Positions 11,881 through 26,500 are shown, counted from the first letter of the stretch. The stretch: DNA of 64,000 bases from Platycnemis pennipes (GCA_933228895.1 OW121854.1:51068609-51132608), one strand, 5' to 3'. Notes: generated from the sequence alone by a model not told the origin. Translations and numbers: made by a program.

Positions 11881-14060
11881 ACACTTGCGGTTCCAAACCT
11901 CTTCTACCTCTTCTACCGCACCTTTTCCTGATCGGACATTGTGGTAGATATTATATCACTGATAAACACGTAGGAATTGTAATTACGGTATTGCAGGAAT
12001 GTGAGACGAATGAGCCTGTGAAGCTAGCATTGATCAGGGAAGAATGGAGGGCTGCCGTTCTAACAATACTAAGATTACCAAACTGATGATAATTGGCATG
12101 TAGAAAGCGCCCTCAATTTCGTAAAATGAAAATAACTGACCTTCGCATTGCTACCGATATTTTTATCGGAAAACATAGAATAAATTAACTTTTGATGATG
12201 ATGAACCTATCATGTGGGCAATGAAAAGAGTCGAAAAGTATAGTTTTCTTTACAGCTCCTAAGCTTGGCAACGTGAACTTGCCTACAATCTCGTTTATTA
12301 GAACTCTCATGCTGAATACCGTGTACACATATGGTAGATAAAGTGAAATAGCCACTAATTTCTCTGTATATAATTCCGAAATAAACTGGCGCCACGTTAC
12401 CGAAATCTCATGGTAGCAGTCTTGGAGCTAAGAGTGACGATGGAATGAATCATGTAAGACGCAGGATTATTTTTGTTGAACTTCTTGAAGCAAAAACAAC
12501 GCGTCTTACTTGCCGTACATCGGTATATGTGCTGAGGCAGACTAAAGTTAAACATTAAATTGTCGCTGTTTCGTCGCCACTGGGTACACGTATTAATAAT
12601 GAAATAATTTATTTAGCTCCGCATCCCGCGAAAAGTAACACTCTTCCTCTCTTCTCGCCACCCTTACTGAATATTCTTCATTCTAACATAGCTCAAAGTG
12701 CCATAGCTCCTTATTACCTTCTCAACTTTAACTTCCTTCTAATTACCTCCAGCAGCTCTCTTTCCTCCCTCACTGTGCACCTAACTTCTTCGTTTCATGT
12801 GAAGGCATCCTTGTTAATTTTCTCAATTTTTCGCCTCGTCCATATTTTATACGCTTATATCTCTTCTCGCTGTCAAATGTTCGGCAACATTTAGCGCTAC
12901 GCACATTTTAGGCATCAGATGTGAATGCCACTAATCTAACAGATCTCTGTGAAAAAGAACGAGAACGAAGACCTAATTTTCGGCGATTTTCTCAGGCTAC
13001 CCTTCGACAAAAGCATCAGCCTATGAATGTAGCTATGCATAAACTGCCCTTGCGATGTGAGCACGAAAACTGTTGCGAAGAGCGTTAGAAGTATTCATTC
13101 GTTCAATTGTTCCCTGCCAGAACAATGAGGTCCACCACTTTAACTCCTGGATAGCCCAATTGTCTGCATGCGTCTCAGCACAGTATTCCGCAATTTTTGG
13201 GGCTTAGATTCGGGACTCTATTCTGTTTGAAGCTAATGGAACGCCAACATCGTCCTGTTGTAGTTAGAATAGTTCACAACTACAAAAATATTACCCGGGA
13301 AAATGTTTGAATCTCCAACTAAACCCCAGACGCCTCCATACCCAGCGCCTAAATCCCGCTGAAACAACAAACTAAGGGTTAGGTATGGATGTGATATGCC
13401 GTGGGATTTAGGATTTATTTATTTCCTGGCCTAGGTCATGTTTTCTGAAACGCCACTCAGTGGATTCCATGTGTGTGCTCTGTTTGCTTTTTTTATTCCT
13501 GTGTCATCGAAGTGTTGGAAATATGTCATTGCGCAGTGTATGCATCCTGCATGTCTCTATCTTTTTTATTCTTTCGGCCGCAGAAGTACCATTTATATTT
13601 TTTGCATGTCACAATGGACAACGCCTCCAGTTGACAATGGTTGTTGTTCTTTTTCCCAAAGCATCTCACTTGAGGCATGCCACAGATGTGATTGCGACCA
13701 GTGTGTGCCGTCGCGCAGTGAGTTGTTGCGAATGAAATTTTTGTAATCTTCAGAATGTAACTTTAATTATAGGCTTATAATACGCCGAATTGCATTCCCT
13801 GAAGGTAATGGCGTTTTAACTCATTAGCTTTGCAACTTTAGTACGTATATGGAGTTGCGTTGCGAGAAGGGTATCGTACTGCTGTGCTCGGATCCGAACT
13901 GCGCTAGTTTTTACCGGATGCGAGCTAAAAGCTAAGAGTAGCTTTACGCGGCGGGGAGTGGATGAGAATCGCGGATTCATCAGAGAGGGAGATGCTTTAA
14001 TGGTAGGAGGGTACGTGGAGTAAAATGGCGCTTTTGGAGGTGGAAAATGAATGTTGAATA
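11881..14060. other. AT-rich non-coding DNA
   Basis: No supportable gene. A frame at 13438-13746 (+) is hydrophobic and cysteine-containing but has no domain that I recognise, and a second frame overlaps most of it. I treat both as chance. Confidence 0.45.
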
Positions 14061-14520
14061 GTCTTGTGGTCTCATTCGAAGGCCCCTAAATGGATTGCCC
14101 CATTGTCCGGGCCCAGCGTCCGCTCCGCGTTCCTAATCACCAAATCATTGTCTCTCGGGGCGCGTGGGAGGAGAATTGTGTTGTGGCCGTTTGATTTGGC
14201 TGGAATGCGAGACTTTATTCCTGTTGCCCTCGCCGCCATGCCGCATTAATTCATCCCCCCCCTTCTCTCTTTCCCTTCCCTCCCTCAATGGCTCCCGAAA
14301 AGCGATTCATTGATGCGGGAGTTCCGATTGCTGACGTGTCACTGCGCGAGGCGCGCGTGTCTATTTCGCAGCGTGAAAATGGGACGGTTGGAAGTGCCCT
14401 TTATGGATTTTCGCGGTCCCACTTCGAATTCGAGGAACGTGGGTTCTTCTTTGTCTTCCTCTCGGGCCTAGTAGTTTTGCCCCCGCTACTTTTATTTCGG
14501 GGCAGGTATCGGTTTATATT
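14061..14520. other. GC-rich island
   Basis: CpG-containing block with a pyrimidine-rich core at about 14250-14290. Two + strand frames are open but show no recognisable domain. Confidence 0.4.
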
Positions 14521-14604
14521 TTAATCTCGCCTAAATTTCTCTCTTATCCATGTATGTCGTTCACTAAGGCGTTCATTCGGTTCAATTGTCAGCCATTGTC
14601 GTGT

Positions 14605-14665
14605 ATGATGGCCATGGTGGTCAGGTCAACCAACTCAAAAGGTTTTAGGTTCAAATCTGTGTTTG
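14605..14665 (+). mobile_element. tRNA-like SINE head (candidate)
   Basis: An A-box-like tggccatggtggtcagg at about 14609 is followed roughly 35 bases later by a B-box-like aggttcaaatctg (14647-14659), the spacing of a pol III internal promoter. The fold is not that of an intact tRNA, so a tRNA-derived SINE head is more likely than a tRNA gene. The 3' limit is not defined. Confidence 0.4.
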
Positions 14666-17600
14666 GGCAAGAATGCAGTTCTCTGTTACTAAGGCATTTG
14701 GCAATACCAATAATCCTAATCCTGCTCATGCTTGTCACGTTAGTAGTACCTGCGTGCACTGAAATTTTATTTTGAATTCGTAATTCATACATCTTACAAC
14801 TTTCTCGTGTCGCCTGTCGTTGTAGCACTGAATAAAGTGAAAGAGAAGTATTGCATGATGACTGGCTATTGTGTTTAAGACGTGGAAAATAATTTAGTTT
14901 TCCAAAGAGTGATGGGGTACATATTTTTCCTTAACTTATTTTAGTACATTGTATTGCCCTTAACATAATATAGTAAATGCACATTGACTCATTACAGTAT
15001 GTGAGGAGTAACGAAACGTGTCATTTTCAAATGTACCCTTAGTATTAACGGCTTATGCCTGTTAGCATACGGTTTTCATGCTTTTCTAACATTGTTTATT
15101 TTTTTTCTCAGGTATGTACACGATTATGGAAGGAACCAAATGATCATTTTGCCGGGTGAACGTGAGTGTGACATTTCATCTAATGCATGTGGTTGTGATG
15201 GTTGTCTTAATGAGCGTGACCTATATTCTTATGTACGTATTTCAAGTAGAATATTTAATTTGATGCTTTCTTAACCATGTCTTGTGAATGCTTATTGATA
15301 AAATGTTACGTAATTATTCGGAGGAGGCGACCCAATAGCTGAAACCTTAGCTGTCGGGTTACAGTTGTTGAGCTAAGTAGCTCGCTTACAATTGATGATG
15401 AGCTGCAGAGAATGTTTCTCTGGAAATGGTTGTAAATCGCATCACTTTATTTGCTGGTGAAAGTGTTATTTTTCTATTCGCAAAAAATATTTTCTATGAT
15501 ACGTTTGACGTAGTTTGTCGGAGAAAGACTCCATCGTAGAATGTTTGTCTATTACTCGTTGTTGTGGGTCGCGTGAAGCAGTTTGGCACTGACGTGACAT
15601 TTGTATCAACTTCAAGATTCTTGGGAATATCTACAAATTTACCCGGAATTGTTGATTCAGTGAAATTTTAAAATGTTTGACACTTGTTTACTCGCCATGT
15701 GTTACGATTATTCATAATTATTGGACGGTAAACCTTGTGAGTTTTCTCAATCTCTCGTCTCTTTAAAGCCGTCCGTTCCGCTTCTTATTACTCTGATTGT
15801 GAGCTTGTTTACTGGTCTCCCTTCTTTGCCCATGTGTTCCAGTGAGTTAAGGGGGAAAGATTCATTGACAGCATAGTCTCGATTTTTTGCACGAGTGTTT
15901 GTTTATGATGGAACGCGGGCTTCTCCCACTCCCGAGTGTGATGTGGAGTTGGAAGTATTGTGGAGACCCAGGACCCCAAGAGGGATAAATTGAAAAAAAA
16001 ATGAAGAGTGGGCTTTAGGGGTGTGCGTTTGGAAAAGAATGGTGTGGATACGATGAAATGGGTAGAAGACTAACTAGGAAGTACGTGGAAAACGTGGGGT
16101 GGAGAGAGAATGAAGGGGGTTGTTGAAGAAAATTAAGAGGCAGAAAGAAGTGACAAGGAGCACAGGGATTCTAGAGTCCGTTTTTGTAGAATGAATGCTA
16201 GGATAAAGAGGTAAAGGATGGGACATTATATATTGAATGGAAGCCCTTGCTACGCTCCATTGAGGTGGCTTGAAGGGTTTTGGGTGGATGGAGCTGAAGA
16301 AGGTAGGAAGTACGATTATTTGAAGAGAGAAATGGCAGTGATTATTATAGAGAAGTGGAAGAGAAAAAATACAGTAAGATTATGAAATTACTGTGTCAAA
16401 CCTATCCTTGTCGGGGGTATATTTACAAATTTGAAAAGAATCCCTCATTATCATGTATATCTGCTGTGATACAATTTGGCTACAAATTGGGATGTATTTT
16501 TCCTTTAGGTAATATTTTAATTCTTGCAAGCAAAAATATTTTGTTCTCCTTTAAGTTAATGCGTTCTTTAAGTTTAAGTAAGTGTTCTCTGTTAATTTCT
16601 ATTAGACTGTGTCATGTATATTCCTCGTTTATATTCCTTTAAACGTTCACCACGGTGGCTGGGTTAGGTGATGTTCCCCGTGATCTGACGCGAGTGGCTG
16701 TGCTCATATTTGTCATGCGACTAGTAATGGGTTGATACTTGCCTGAGAGGATGCCTTATTCCGATGCACCGTCCCACGCTCACGAAGCACATGTGCATGA
16801 TGGAGGAGGAGCAAGCAAGCACGTCACACGTCACGTACACGTTGCACCAGACTGCCCCAAACGGCCAGTGACCTGCAACGAGGAAATAACGTGCATGTGA
16901 TAACAGCTGAATGTGCGGAAATTACGTGAAATGCTTTATTCTCTCAAATTAGGAAATATCGCATTCATTTAACCCTTTGATTAATTATCTATGAAATCCA
17001 TTTTTCCAAAAATATGTGATTGGTTCTTCGACAGGGTCAACTCTCGTTGTCAACTCGTTGTCAGCAACGCATTATTTTCCATCGTACATTAGTTGTTTTT
17101 GTGTTACTTTTAAACAGTTTGAAAATTATAAATGAACATGGATCTTTAAAATAGATCTTTAAAAATCTTTCACGTAGAGTGCATAAAAATATTTGTAAAG
17201 TAAATATGTTTTCGGTTATTTGTACTTTTTCTGCGTTATATTTTTGAATACTACGTGAAAAAAATGCTTTCATACGTTTTAAATGATAAAACTTCGTCAT
17301 TGGCGTGTATTCCTCGCTCTTTGGATTGGTTGTAAACGCTGAAACACGTGATTTGTCTTATGCCTGGCTTAAACTTCTTTCATCCTTAGTCGTTTCTCTA
17401 ATCGCTTATAATCCGGGTCTAAACTGTTGCAGTAGTCTCAATGTCTTAGGGGGGATATTGGTAGTATTATTCTGGTGGCTTCTAATGCATATGATTTCTT
17501 CCAAAACCTTGAGATTCATAACATTTTACTAACGCCTTTTTGTTCTTGGATAAGTTGTTGAACTTAAAATAAAGTGCTGTATTTTGCCGTTTAAATATTT

Positions 17601-18220
17601 ATGAACTCCTGTACTGAGACATAAATCTCTTACGAACCTGTCTCAACACGGAGTTAGAGAGCCTGTTTTTTGTGTAGCAGTATGCCTTCAAAGTGGAAAG
17701 ACTCGGAATGGTTGAATTATCCCTTCATGTCTGTTGGCGGAGAGTAACATCCAGTCATTTATATTTTTTGACAGAATCCCTTGCGGTTGAACTGAATTTA
17801 AAATATTTATTTTTAGTTTTTTTATTCGTATCTCTAATGAAAGAGTTAAGTTGAGTTTCATTTGTACATAATACGTGAAATATCTCGTCGGTGCAACGTG
17901 ACACAGTCCCATGAGGCTTGGTTCAGAAGGCTATCCCCGGCCCGGCAGGTACAGTTCTGAGTTATCCAAGTATATTGTCGCCCTTTATCCGTTCATAATA
18001 CGAGTAAGCGTTCTCCAGATCATGGGCGCAGTTATGCCAAAGAAGTGCCGTCCCTTTGTATAATCCTCCTTTTTAAAACGATAGGAGGAGCGTAGGTAGG
18101 TCTTTTCTGCGACTCAAGGTCCACTCCCTTGTACTAAAGTTCTTATGCACCCGAGTGAATAGCCCTCAAGCTTTTGATCTCGTATTTTGAATGCACTCGA
18201 GGGCTGGGTCGGTAGTATGC
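14666..18220. other. Mostly AT-rich non-coding DNA
   Basis: About 3.5 kb without a supportable gene. A purine-rich patch lies at about 15960-16370, and a relic resembling an A box (ggtggctgggttagg) lies near 16671 without a matching B box. A splice-like composite site at 15085-15117 is listed separately. Confidence 0.45.
15085..15117 (+). other. Candidate recursive (zero-length exon) splice site
   Basis: A branch-point-like ctaac (15085-15089) is followed by a T-rich tract, tctcag ending at 15111, and immediately gtatgt. Acceptor and donor directly abut, the layout of ratchet points in long insect introns. It reads on the + strand, opposite to the receptor exon, so it would need a + strand transcript. 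Chance occurrence is possible. Confidence 0.22.
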
Positions 18221-18640
18221 CCTTACCTGCCTGCCCACCCTTCCCCTCATTTCCATAATCTCACATTCTTACCCGGCCATCCTATTCTCCCTCACGCCTG
18301 CCTCTCTGTCTCTCACCCTTTCCCTCTCCAACTTCGCCGTTTCCCACCCGGCTAATCCATACCACTCTCGTCTAAATCTCACCTCTAACACCGCCGACAT
18401 GCTCGGGGGGGGGGGGGGGCGATGGAAATTGAGTATGCGTTGCGGACCGGGAGGCGTTGGGCAGCGCGAGTCTAAACACAGAGGTTTGGAGCGGGATGAA
18501 AATTTTGGAGAGGAGGAGTTGGGAAACAGGAATTATGAAGTGCAATGTGTTTTTTCTCCCACCCACTCCCCGCACCCCACATGCCACCTTCAACCCTCCG
18601 CTTTCCTTTACTCCGTTTGAAATTCGTGGTTCAGGGATGT
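18221..18640. other. GC-rich island with G15 run
   Basis: A C/T-rich half (18230-18400) switches to a G-rich half at a run of fifteen G (18405-18419). Frames on both strands across the run are low-complexity. The strand switch around the homopolymer is typical of unstable simple sequence. Confidence 0.5.
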
Positions 18641-21600
18641 AGGTAACTTGCTTATCTCACCCTTTGTCACCCTTTTTACACACCTCAACCTGGGGTAATG
18701 TAATTCTTCCATTTCGAAAGTTGGACGTTCGGGTTCCTTCCTGCAGGAGGAAATGCGAAATCACTCGGGAAGGGTCTTAATTTTGCTTACTTTTCCGCCT
18801 AACCTTTTTGTCTGCTGTTAACTGCGTGGAGCGTCAGTTCTTTAACCTTATTTCTCGCTGTATTAAAATTCGGTCTATTATTCCTCGTCATAGTTCGTTT
18901 TTTTTATGGAATAAAGCGAGCGTAAGGTTTAATTTGTTTGATGTTTGTGTGATGGGAAACGTAATTTTGTTCTCCCTTAAGAAGTTCAATATTTTTCGTT
19001 CCTCATCGATTTCTAGAGCGTCTGGTCTTTTCTTCGTTCTCCGTGGCATCCATTCTAAAGCGTGATTATTTCTTTTGGGCTGGTTATATCTTGAAAGCCC
19101 TTATTCTAGAGATGGAACGTATTAGGAAGTTGAAGGAATAATTCAGCATCCCAGCTAAAGATATATTGGAGCGGAAAAAGGATTGTGGGTACTTGGGTAG
19201 AATCCAGTGAGACATTTTGTTCAGTGTTATTTTTTATTTTTGTTTTCTACCGGTTTGCGGAGGTTTGAGTATTCCGTCTCGCATTTACGTTTCGCATTTT
19301 CTGAACAATTCCTTCGCTACGTCATTTCCCTTTTCGGTTCAGCATATGTTCTACCTCTCCACGTACTGTCCAAAAGCCCTTTCCTTTCCTTATTCATCCA
19401 CGCTTTCTCAGTATCCTCCCTTGCCTGCGTTTATATATATGACCAATCTTATCATTTTTTAAATATCCTTCCTGCCCTTAAATCTTATGTACTTCTAGGA
19501 CGTTTCTACCGTGTATTCGAGATTGGAGCAATTCATTCATTCCTTTCAACCCTTCATTTTATATCCGTCACGTTTCCCTTCATCCACCCCAGTCGCTTCC
19601 CACCCAGACGTCTTTCGACCCACTCTGAAATCTAGATGCATAAAAGAAATACTCCACGCCGATGTTGGGACCTGACTTAATCACAGGCGACGTTCTGGTC
19701 TCCTCTGCCTCCATTTCATAGCTTTCTTGTGACTTTCGGTGAAAGCCTCTATTCACATTGTGCACATCATTTTACCCGTCATAATCTTGTTAAAACTGAT
19801 CAAAAACAAGGGATGGAAAGTGCGCAGGACAAAATGGCGCTTAGGTTCGATTTTAATTTTATTCTCGACGAAGTTACGTTGTGAATAAGGCTCTTTATCC
19901 TGCATAGAAGCAGCCTCTTTCCACTTCGTCGCATTGTCTCCCGCCTAAAGCTGTTTTTAGCCCGAAGGCACCGTCTAGTTTAAAATTTTCCCGCGTCGAG
20001 AGTCAAGGTCAATAATAGCTCCTGAATTAACGTTTTTCCTCGCCCTGGCCTCTTATCACGTGCGCCTGCCGTTTACGAATTTGTATCGCTTTTCGACGTG
20101 CTCGAGGCGAAATTAAATTCGGGCCTGCCGATAAACGAAGTTTTAAGTTGCGAATTTTCCCTCACGCAAATCACGTTTCGTGGGGGCAATTCTCTTCTGT
20201 CGAGGGGAAGAAGAAGAATGCCCATGGAAGGCCACCTCCCCGCTGCGGCAGGGGCTGATTCATTCCCTCTTCCACTGCGAAATATATCTTGGCTTCCGTA
20301 ACGTGGAAATATCGGGTGCGTACCGTTGGAAGTAAATAACCATACCGATAGTATTCATGCATTTTCGTTTAAACACGCCGCTGAGGGGATTGTTCACAAA
20401 CTCTCATTATGAGTTATGCTTTCGCGTTAATGGTTGTCAAAAGCGGATAGTACTAAGAAGACTCACTTGCTGCTAGCTACTTGCAACATGAAAGGTCGCC
20501 TAGCCACATCGATTGTAAGACTATGAAAGTTGGTAAATACCTGGATACTATTGAATAATAGTCGTACTCCGTCTAGGTTCTTCCCCTTTAATTTCTTCGT
20601 CCTCCTGTAAATCCATTACATTAAATGTTTTACGGTAAAAACTTATTTGATGTAATGGGCTTCTGTTGTCAATGTTAAACTTTTGCAGACTATCGTTAAA
20701 GGGCTTGCCTCCTAGTTGAAAGCCTTTCAGGCAGCTTTCGTGGAAGACCTGCGGGGCCTATTAATCCTGAACTTGGCCGGTGAGCAATCCCCTTATGCGT
20801 CATTCAGATCGTACGCTTCGATACAGCCGAAGCAAACCTTTAGTTCGAGTGTTTTCGCCATTTGAGTTTCCGGCTGGATTCTCCATAATCACCTTCTGGT
20901 GATTCCGAGCCGCCCCACGCCCTGGGAGATAGATTAAAAATTTTCTAAAAGGAGTCCGAAGGTCGGAGGGGTGGGGAGGGGGTCGCCATGGATTTCGAAG
21001 TGACTTTTGAAAATGAATTTACGCGTTTGTATGAATGTATAGACGGACGAATTCATTCGTCGGTTTCCACCTGAATAATGGATTAGGTATCCCCTTATTT
21101 CTCGAACGCCCTTTGATGAAATGTGCTCGACGTCCTGCCTGCCCTCGCTGGGTATCTGGCTCGATTCGCACCCTTTTCTCTCCTCTCCGAGTGCCAATGT
21201 GTTCATGGAATTCGCGGAAAATGGTCGCCGGTGGCTGAGGGTTCGAAGGCTGAGGGTTGGTCGTTTGGGATTCTACGCAGCCTCCCTCCGGCGGTGGTAG
21301 TCAGCGAATCGCTGCCGCGGGATTATATGTACACGCTTCGATTCTCTCGACAGACCGGCGAAACACCACCTCGTGGGTCGTGGAATTTAAAGCCGTTTGA
21401 GTTTTAATGCTTTTGCGTTCCGATTCGCCCGAATCTCCCGTCGTAGGGGAAACAAGCTCTGGTGGACCATTATTTCTTATCTTGCACTCAAGTTGGCTCT
21501 TGGAAAACCATTGATTATTTTCATATTTACGAGGCTGGTGAGCGACAGAAAGCTTATAGGAGGATGCGATATGTCATCTCATCCGTGATTTGGTACCTAG

Positions 21601-22960
21601 CTGATTTATTTCGTATGGTGAATATTCTTGCAGACCAAGCCGACCAGAAATAAAATTATTCGTGGATCTAGGAAGCAATTGACATTCGTAAATTCAAGTA
21701 GGTCACTCACTTTACAAAGCTAATTCTCTGTGAGCAGTCTTGAATTATAGGTTATTTTTATACTGTGATACGTTGGCACTTTTGTTAGTACCTTGACTTT
21801 ACAAGTACATCTTAAGGTTAATAATGTTTTCCTTGGATTGTAAAATATTCTCTGCCTCAGTGATAGTAGTAGTGTTCAGTGAAACACGAAGTCGATATCA
21901 ATATTTGAGGACGCAATGATGTCCGATTTATCTCGCAAATATATTTATAAGTTTTTTTTAAGTGGCCTTTTTCATTTGGTGTGCGTGAAGTGGAGGAATG
22001 GTATTGCTGCCTTAAATGACTCATCCTTGAAAATGATTGAACCACTGTACCACTCGATCTGGAAAAGTATTATAAGTTGGGTTATAGGGGAAGCTGCTTA
22101 AATCACTACCTCAGTCATCCTCACGTACGGAACGCTCCGGTTAAGAATTGTTTTAAGTTATTATGGAGCTAGCGGAGTATTATTAATCCTTCCTGGTATA
22201 TGAACCGTAATCTGTAAAATTGTAAAAGTGTGAGGCGGATTTGTAGGCGCGGTACTCGCCTCCGGTAAGCTAATAGCATTAACCCCTCGCAAAGCTCTGC
22301 GTAATTATAGATTCGTTTTCCAGACTTCCGTCTCGAATTTCTTATTCAAATTGCTACCTTAGATCGTTTTAATTGCCTTACAACAATGCTTATGGGAGTA
22401 TAGTTTTAGACAAAATGGCATTAAACTGCTTATCTTTATCATCTCGCATTCTACTCCAATGCCTTTTTTTTCTGTTACAGTCTCGAACATTCTATCACCT
22501 CGTACTATTTACTCCATCTGCCTTTTCTGCTGCCCTCTTATTTTTCCCAAAAAAATTCGTTTCTTCCTTTAACGTACCTAATTAATCATCGTTCCTCTTT
22601 CTCTTAAGAGAAAAGACGATTGTCGGCTTCTGTGTCAAACCCTCATGAATATAAAAAACTCCTGTAATAACCGTTTCCATATCATATCATTTTTATTACT
22701 CTCTATTCATGAAGACATCCAACATGCATCACTTATTGAGAGCTATTTTATTTCACCCATTTCAATTGTCGACTAAGCTCAGGTTAATAAATGCCTCCCT
22801 GCACGCCGGTCTTGATTATTCCTTACTCTGCCTTTCTCGGCACATGTTTTTTTCCATTTTCATGGTGCTCAAAATATCATTTCTCCTTATTTCCTTCCTT
22901 ATGCGTTATTTCGACCAAGTGCCTAAGGTAAGTCCCTATCCACCTGCGACATCACATCCT
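18641..22960. other. Non-coding DNA, T-rich on the + strand
   Basis: No supportable gene. A 142-codon + frame at 19207-19635 is Phe/Ser-rich from T-rich sequence and is overlapped by another frame, so I reject it. GC content rises at about 20700-21400 without a recognisable exon. A perfect 7-bp stem (aatcacc/ggtgatt) lies near 20887. Confidence 0.45.
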
Positions 22961-23560
22961 TCTTTATGCCCGACTATTTTTCTCATCCTCTTCCAGGCCC
23001 GTGGCTCGCAGGCCACCGTACTCTTCCCATTCCTCTCCTTTGAGGTCGAGGTTTCGGAGCCACATAACTCTACTACGTTCCGCGTCAAAGTCTCCCCCGA
23101 CATCTTCTCCACCTAAGCCATCAAATTCCTATCGGCCCCGTCCCCCTCTTTGGTCTTGCGGGGGGGTTGAAGTTTCCTTGCCTCTCTTACGACGGTGAGC
23201 TCCACCCCCCCTTTCCACCCCCCGGGAGGGATGAAGGGGTGGTGTGGAGGTTGGTGGATACGCTGGCGTTCCATCCCCTTGACGGCACCCTGCCGGACGA
23301 GCTTTCGCTCCAGAAGGAGCGCGTGCCTTTCGCCGTCCATTAATCAGCGTCCGTCTCCCTTAGCGCTGACGTCTGACTCCCACACATCATTGTGTCACAC
23401 GCCGGGATGTCGGCCGTTCGCTCCACCGCTACAACCCCTGCATCCCCCACGCGCCTCCGCTCTTCCTGCCTTCCAACTCCTTCGTCGCGTACACTTTCCG
23501 ACCTCGGCTCGTGGCATTCCTTTCATTACCAAATCGCGAGGCTGTGAGTAACTCTCTTTT
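22961..23560. other. GC-rich, pyrimidine-rich island
   Basis: CpG-rich and strongly C/T-biased on the + strand, with short C and G runs near 23160 and 23210. Overlapping frames on both strands are Pro/Ser-rich or Gly/Arg-rich. No domain is recognised. Confidence 0.5.
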
Positions 23561-26500
23561 GTTATCGCACAACACCCCAATTTCCTTCAGGAATAGAAGC
23601 ATTTTATTTCGGTGGATGTTATCGAAAACTTTCTTTCAAAACCACGGATGCATGGTGAGTGGGCTGTTTCTTCTCCACTTTTTTCTCTGCAGCTTGCCTA
23701 AGGGACTAATTACTATCAGTTTCGTTTTTTATTTTTAAATATCCAAACAAGTCTCAGCAAGTTAATCCGCTGATTTTCGTACTCTGTATGTGAGTATTCA
23801 TCTGTATCCTAGTTGGTGATCAGCTTAAATATGTCACGAACAGACTTTTTGTTACTTAAAAGACTTTTCGCAAGGAAGTAGACTGAATATTCCATACTAT
23901 TTAAATAGCCCTGACTTAGTCTATACCATTTAAGCTTGTCTTTTCAATCATGTAACCCTAAAGTTTTCACACATATGTGCCTGTCTTTTATGGCATTCTT
24001 TTGAAATCCTCGGTATTTCTGTCGTTGAGTACATGTAACTCACGTCCTACGACGTCCGACACCCTGTGATATATTAGTCTGATAGCATCCCCTCCCCCCC
24101 TGTGTAAGTCATATCAGCGCGTGGCCCGGGTCCGTTTGGCAGGCCTCTCCTTCTCTTTCCATGAACCAACGGCGGTGATTACTGCCGAATGGGTACACTT
24201 TGGCTTGTCCACGAGCGAGTGCGCTCAGCTTATTATTCGTTTGCCGGCTACGTTATCGGGTAATAGATGCCAGTCAAACTGCCTCTCGTGGATGAGTGCG
24301 TGAATGAAGCAGTTAGGTGAAAACGTTTCTGATTACAGTTTTCATCATTCAATGCGTTTCTTGCTCTGCTAAATATGGCGTAGGTGTGTGAGGTTTTTCT
24401 CTGGAGGGTTAGTATAGCGTGTTAAAAATCATAATTACTTCTCATTGAGATATTAGATATTCAATTTTACTCTGTTAAAATATTTTAGTACTCAGTTGCG
24501 AGCAGAGCTTGAGAAAAGAAAGAGTAAGTGGATTAGTACTTAATGGCAATGGAATGCTGAAGGTTGCGTTTGAAGTTAGAATGCAGTGTAAGCGAGGGCG
24601 AGGAAGGAAGAGTTAAGGTATTACGGTTATTATTAGAAGGTAGAAAATATGCCGACCGGAAGAGAGAAATAGGTAGCATACGGATGGACCCGATTGGTGA
24701 CTGTAAAGCATAAGAGATTTAGCGAATTCCGTTGAAACCTACCCTGGCCAGTAGAAAACTATCAATCCACCAATCATTTGGTGCCCTGCGGTTCTTGGTG
24801 ATTAATCTCTCCTTCTCGTCTCTTCTCATCCCATCCAGTATAGCTGTATCCTACGTTGATTTTGCCTTTGTTCTAAAAAGAATACTGAAAAGAACCGAGA
24901 ACCAAAATTATTTCTTCTGTTTATATTATTTGATAAGCGACTTGTTCAAAAGCCATCAATTTTCTTTCTTTTCGCCTTGAAGTAATGACTTTGCGTATTA
25001 GTTGTCTATATATTACTCCTGCTTCATCCACTAGCATTCTTTATTGTCTTCCTGCAACATCCTAGTGCAGTAATTCCTTTTATATTTTGTATCTAAGCTA
25101 ATTAAGCTAGCGTGATATACACTGGATTAAATAATCCTCTACTGCTGAAAAGTTGCCGAAAACCTCAGGGTTCCATTTTGCCAATGCCTTATCAGCATTT
25201 CTTGTGTCGTTTTCATTGTGTCTCATTAATCATAAGGAGCCGTTCTAATTGTGAATCCATGAAGCATCAATATCTTTTCAGATCTCAGAAATTAGTGTGT
25301 GCTTTTTCCCAAAATGTTCGATTGTATAACCTTCTTTCGAGGTATTTGTAAGAGAGCGCTCTGGCCAGCTTCCATTATCTCCTGCGATTACGAATGAAGC
25401 GATTCAGTTATATTTCGACGAGCAGTGCACATTAATTCTCGCAGCGTTATTGCAAATATCTCGAAGGTGCGGATAACTCCTCCTTGGTCTCCCCTCCATA
25501 TTTTGGGTCTCCTGCATTTCTTCCGCTGCTCTCAGTATATTTTTTTCTCCGTGTATATTTTATCGAGAGTCTCTCGTCTTAATACGGAACTGTGTGTTTT
25601 TCAAATGGGTTTCATTGCCGTGGCGTGGTAGAAGCTCGCAAGGGTAAGAGTGGGAGTTTGTCCGTGACAAATACTCTTCTCCTCCACCTCTCTTGTTACG
25701 GAATCTCAAAACATCTCCCTTCTTGTTATTCTCGCTGCCTTCCCGATGGAGGGGCGTATCGGCCAAACATTTTTTATTTTGCTTACGGGGTTGATGGGAG
25801 GTCTGCCGCATGGTCGCCTGCATATCGGGGGTAGTCAGCCCTCAGTCGGGGTGCAACCGGCAGGTCGCCAAGGCAATTGACTGGATCAGCCATGTTCGGG
25901 TAAGTTTTTTGTTGCCTCGTAAGGTCCTCTTCGGTCCGTGATCGCCCCTTTCTCTGCTTCCCCTCTCTTCTACTCACCAGCCGAGCCGACATTGGTCTCG
26001 TTCCTGTGTCATCCGAAGCTCGTGACATGTTGCACGTCAAATGCACGGTATCCTTTTTTTATGGTTATTCTCATTGCTTGTTTAAAATTTTGTCGAAGAT
26101 GAATATTTGGCGTCTCAGTATTTTGTATGAAATTTCATCATTATTCTAAATATTTCTAGTGTTTTCTCATAGCTAACGCTACTTCTATCTATGCAGCGTC
26201 AGTTTCAATTTTGTTCTCACTTTTACATGAGATTATATGTGGTGAAGAATATTACTGTCATAGACGATAGATTATTATAAGAAAATCATGGTGTCCTGGC
26301 AATGGTGAAATAATATTTTGTGGAGGTCAGCTTCGAACCATCTGTGGTGAACGGAAGGCAAGAAAAGATCAACCATTGAAACGGCAGTTCATCTTTTCTG
26401 CACTATTTCAATCGGATTTATAATTATATTTTGCTAGAGAAAACTAGTGAAAGTGGTGTAATATCAGTCGATGACGTCCGAAAGGTATCAACTGTTGATA

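Noticed and set aside
19207..19635. 142-codon hydrophobic + strand frame
   Set aside because: T-rich composition yields Phe/Ser/Leu; a second frame overlaps it and no topology or motif is convincing.
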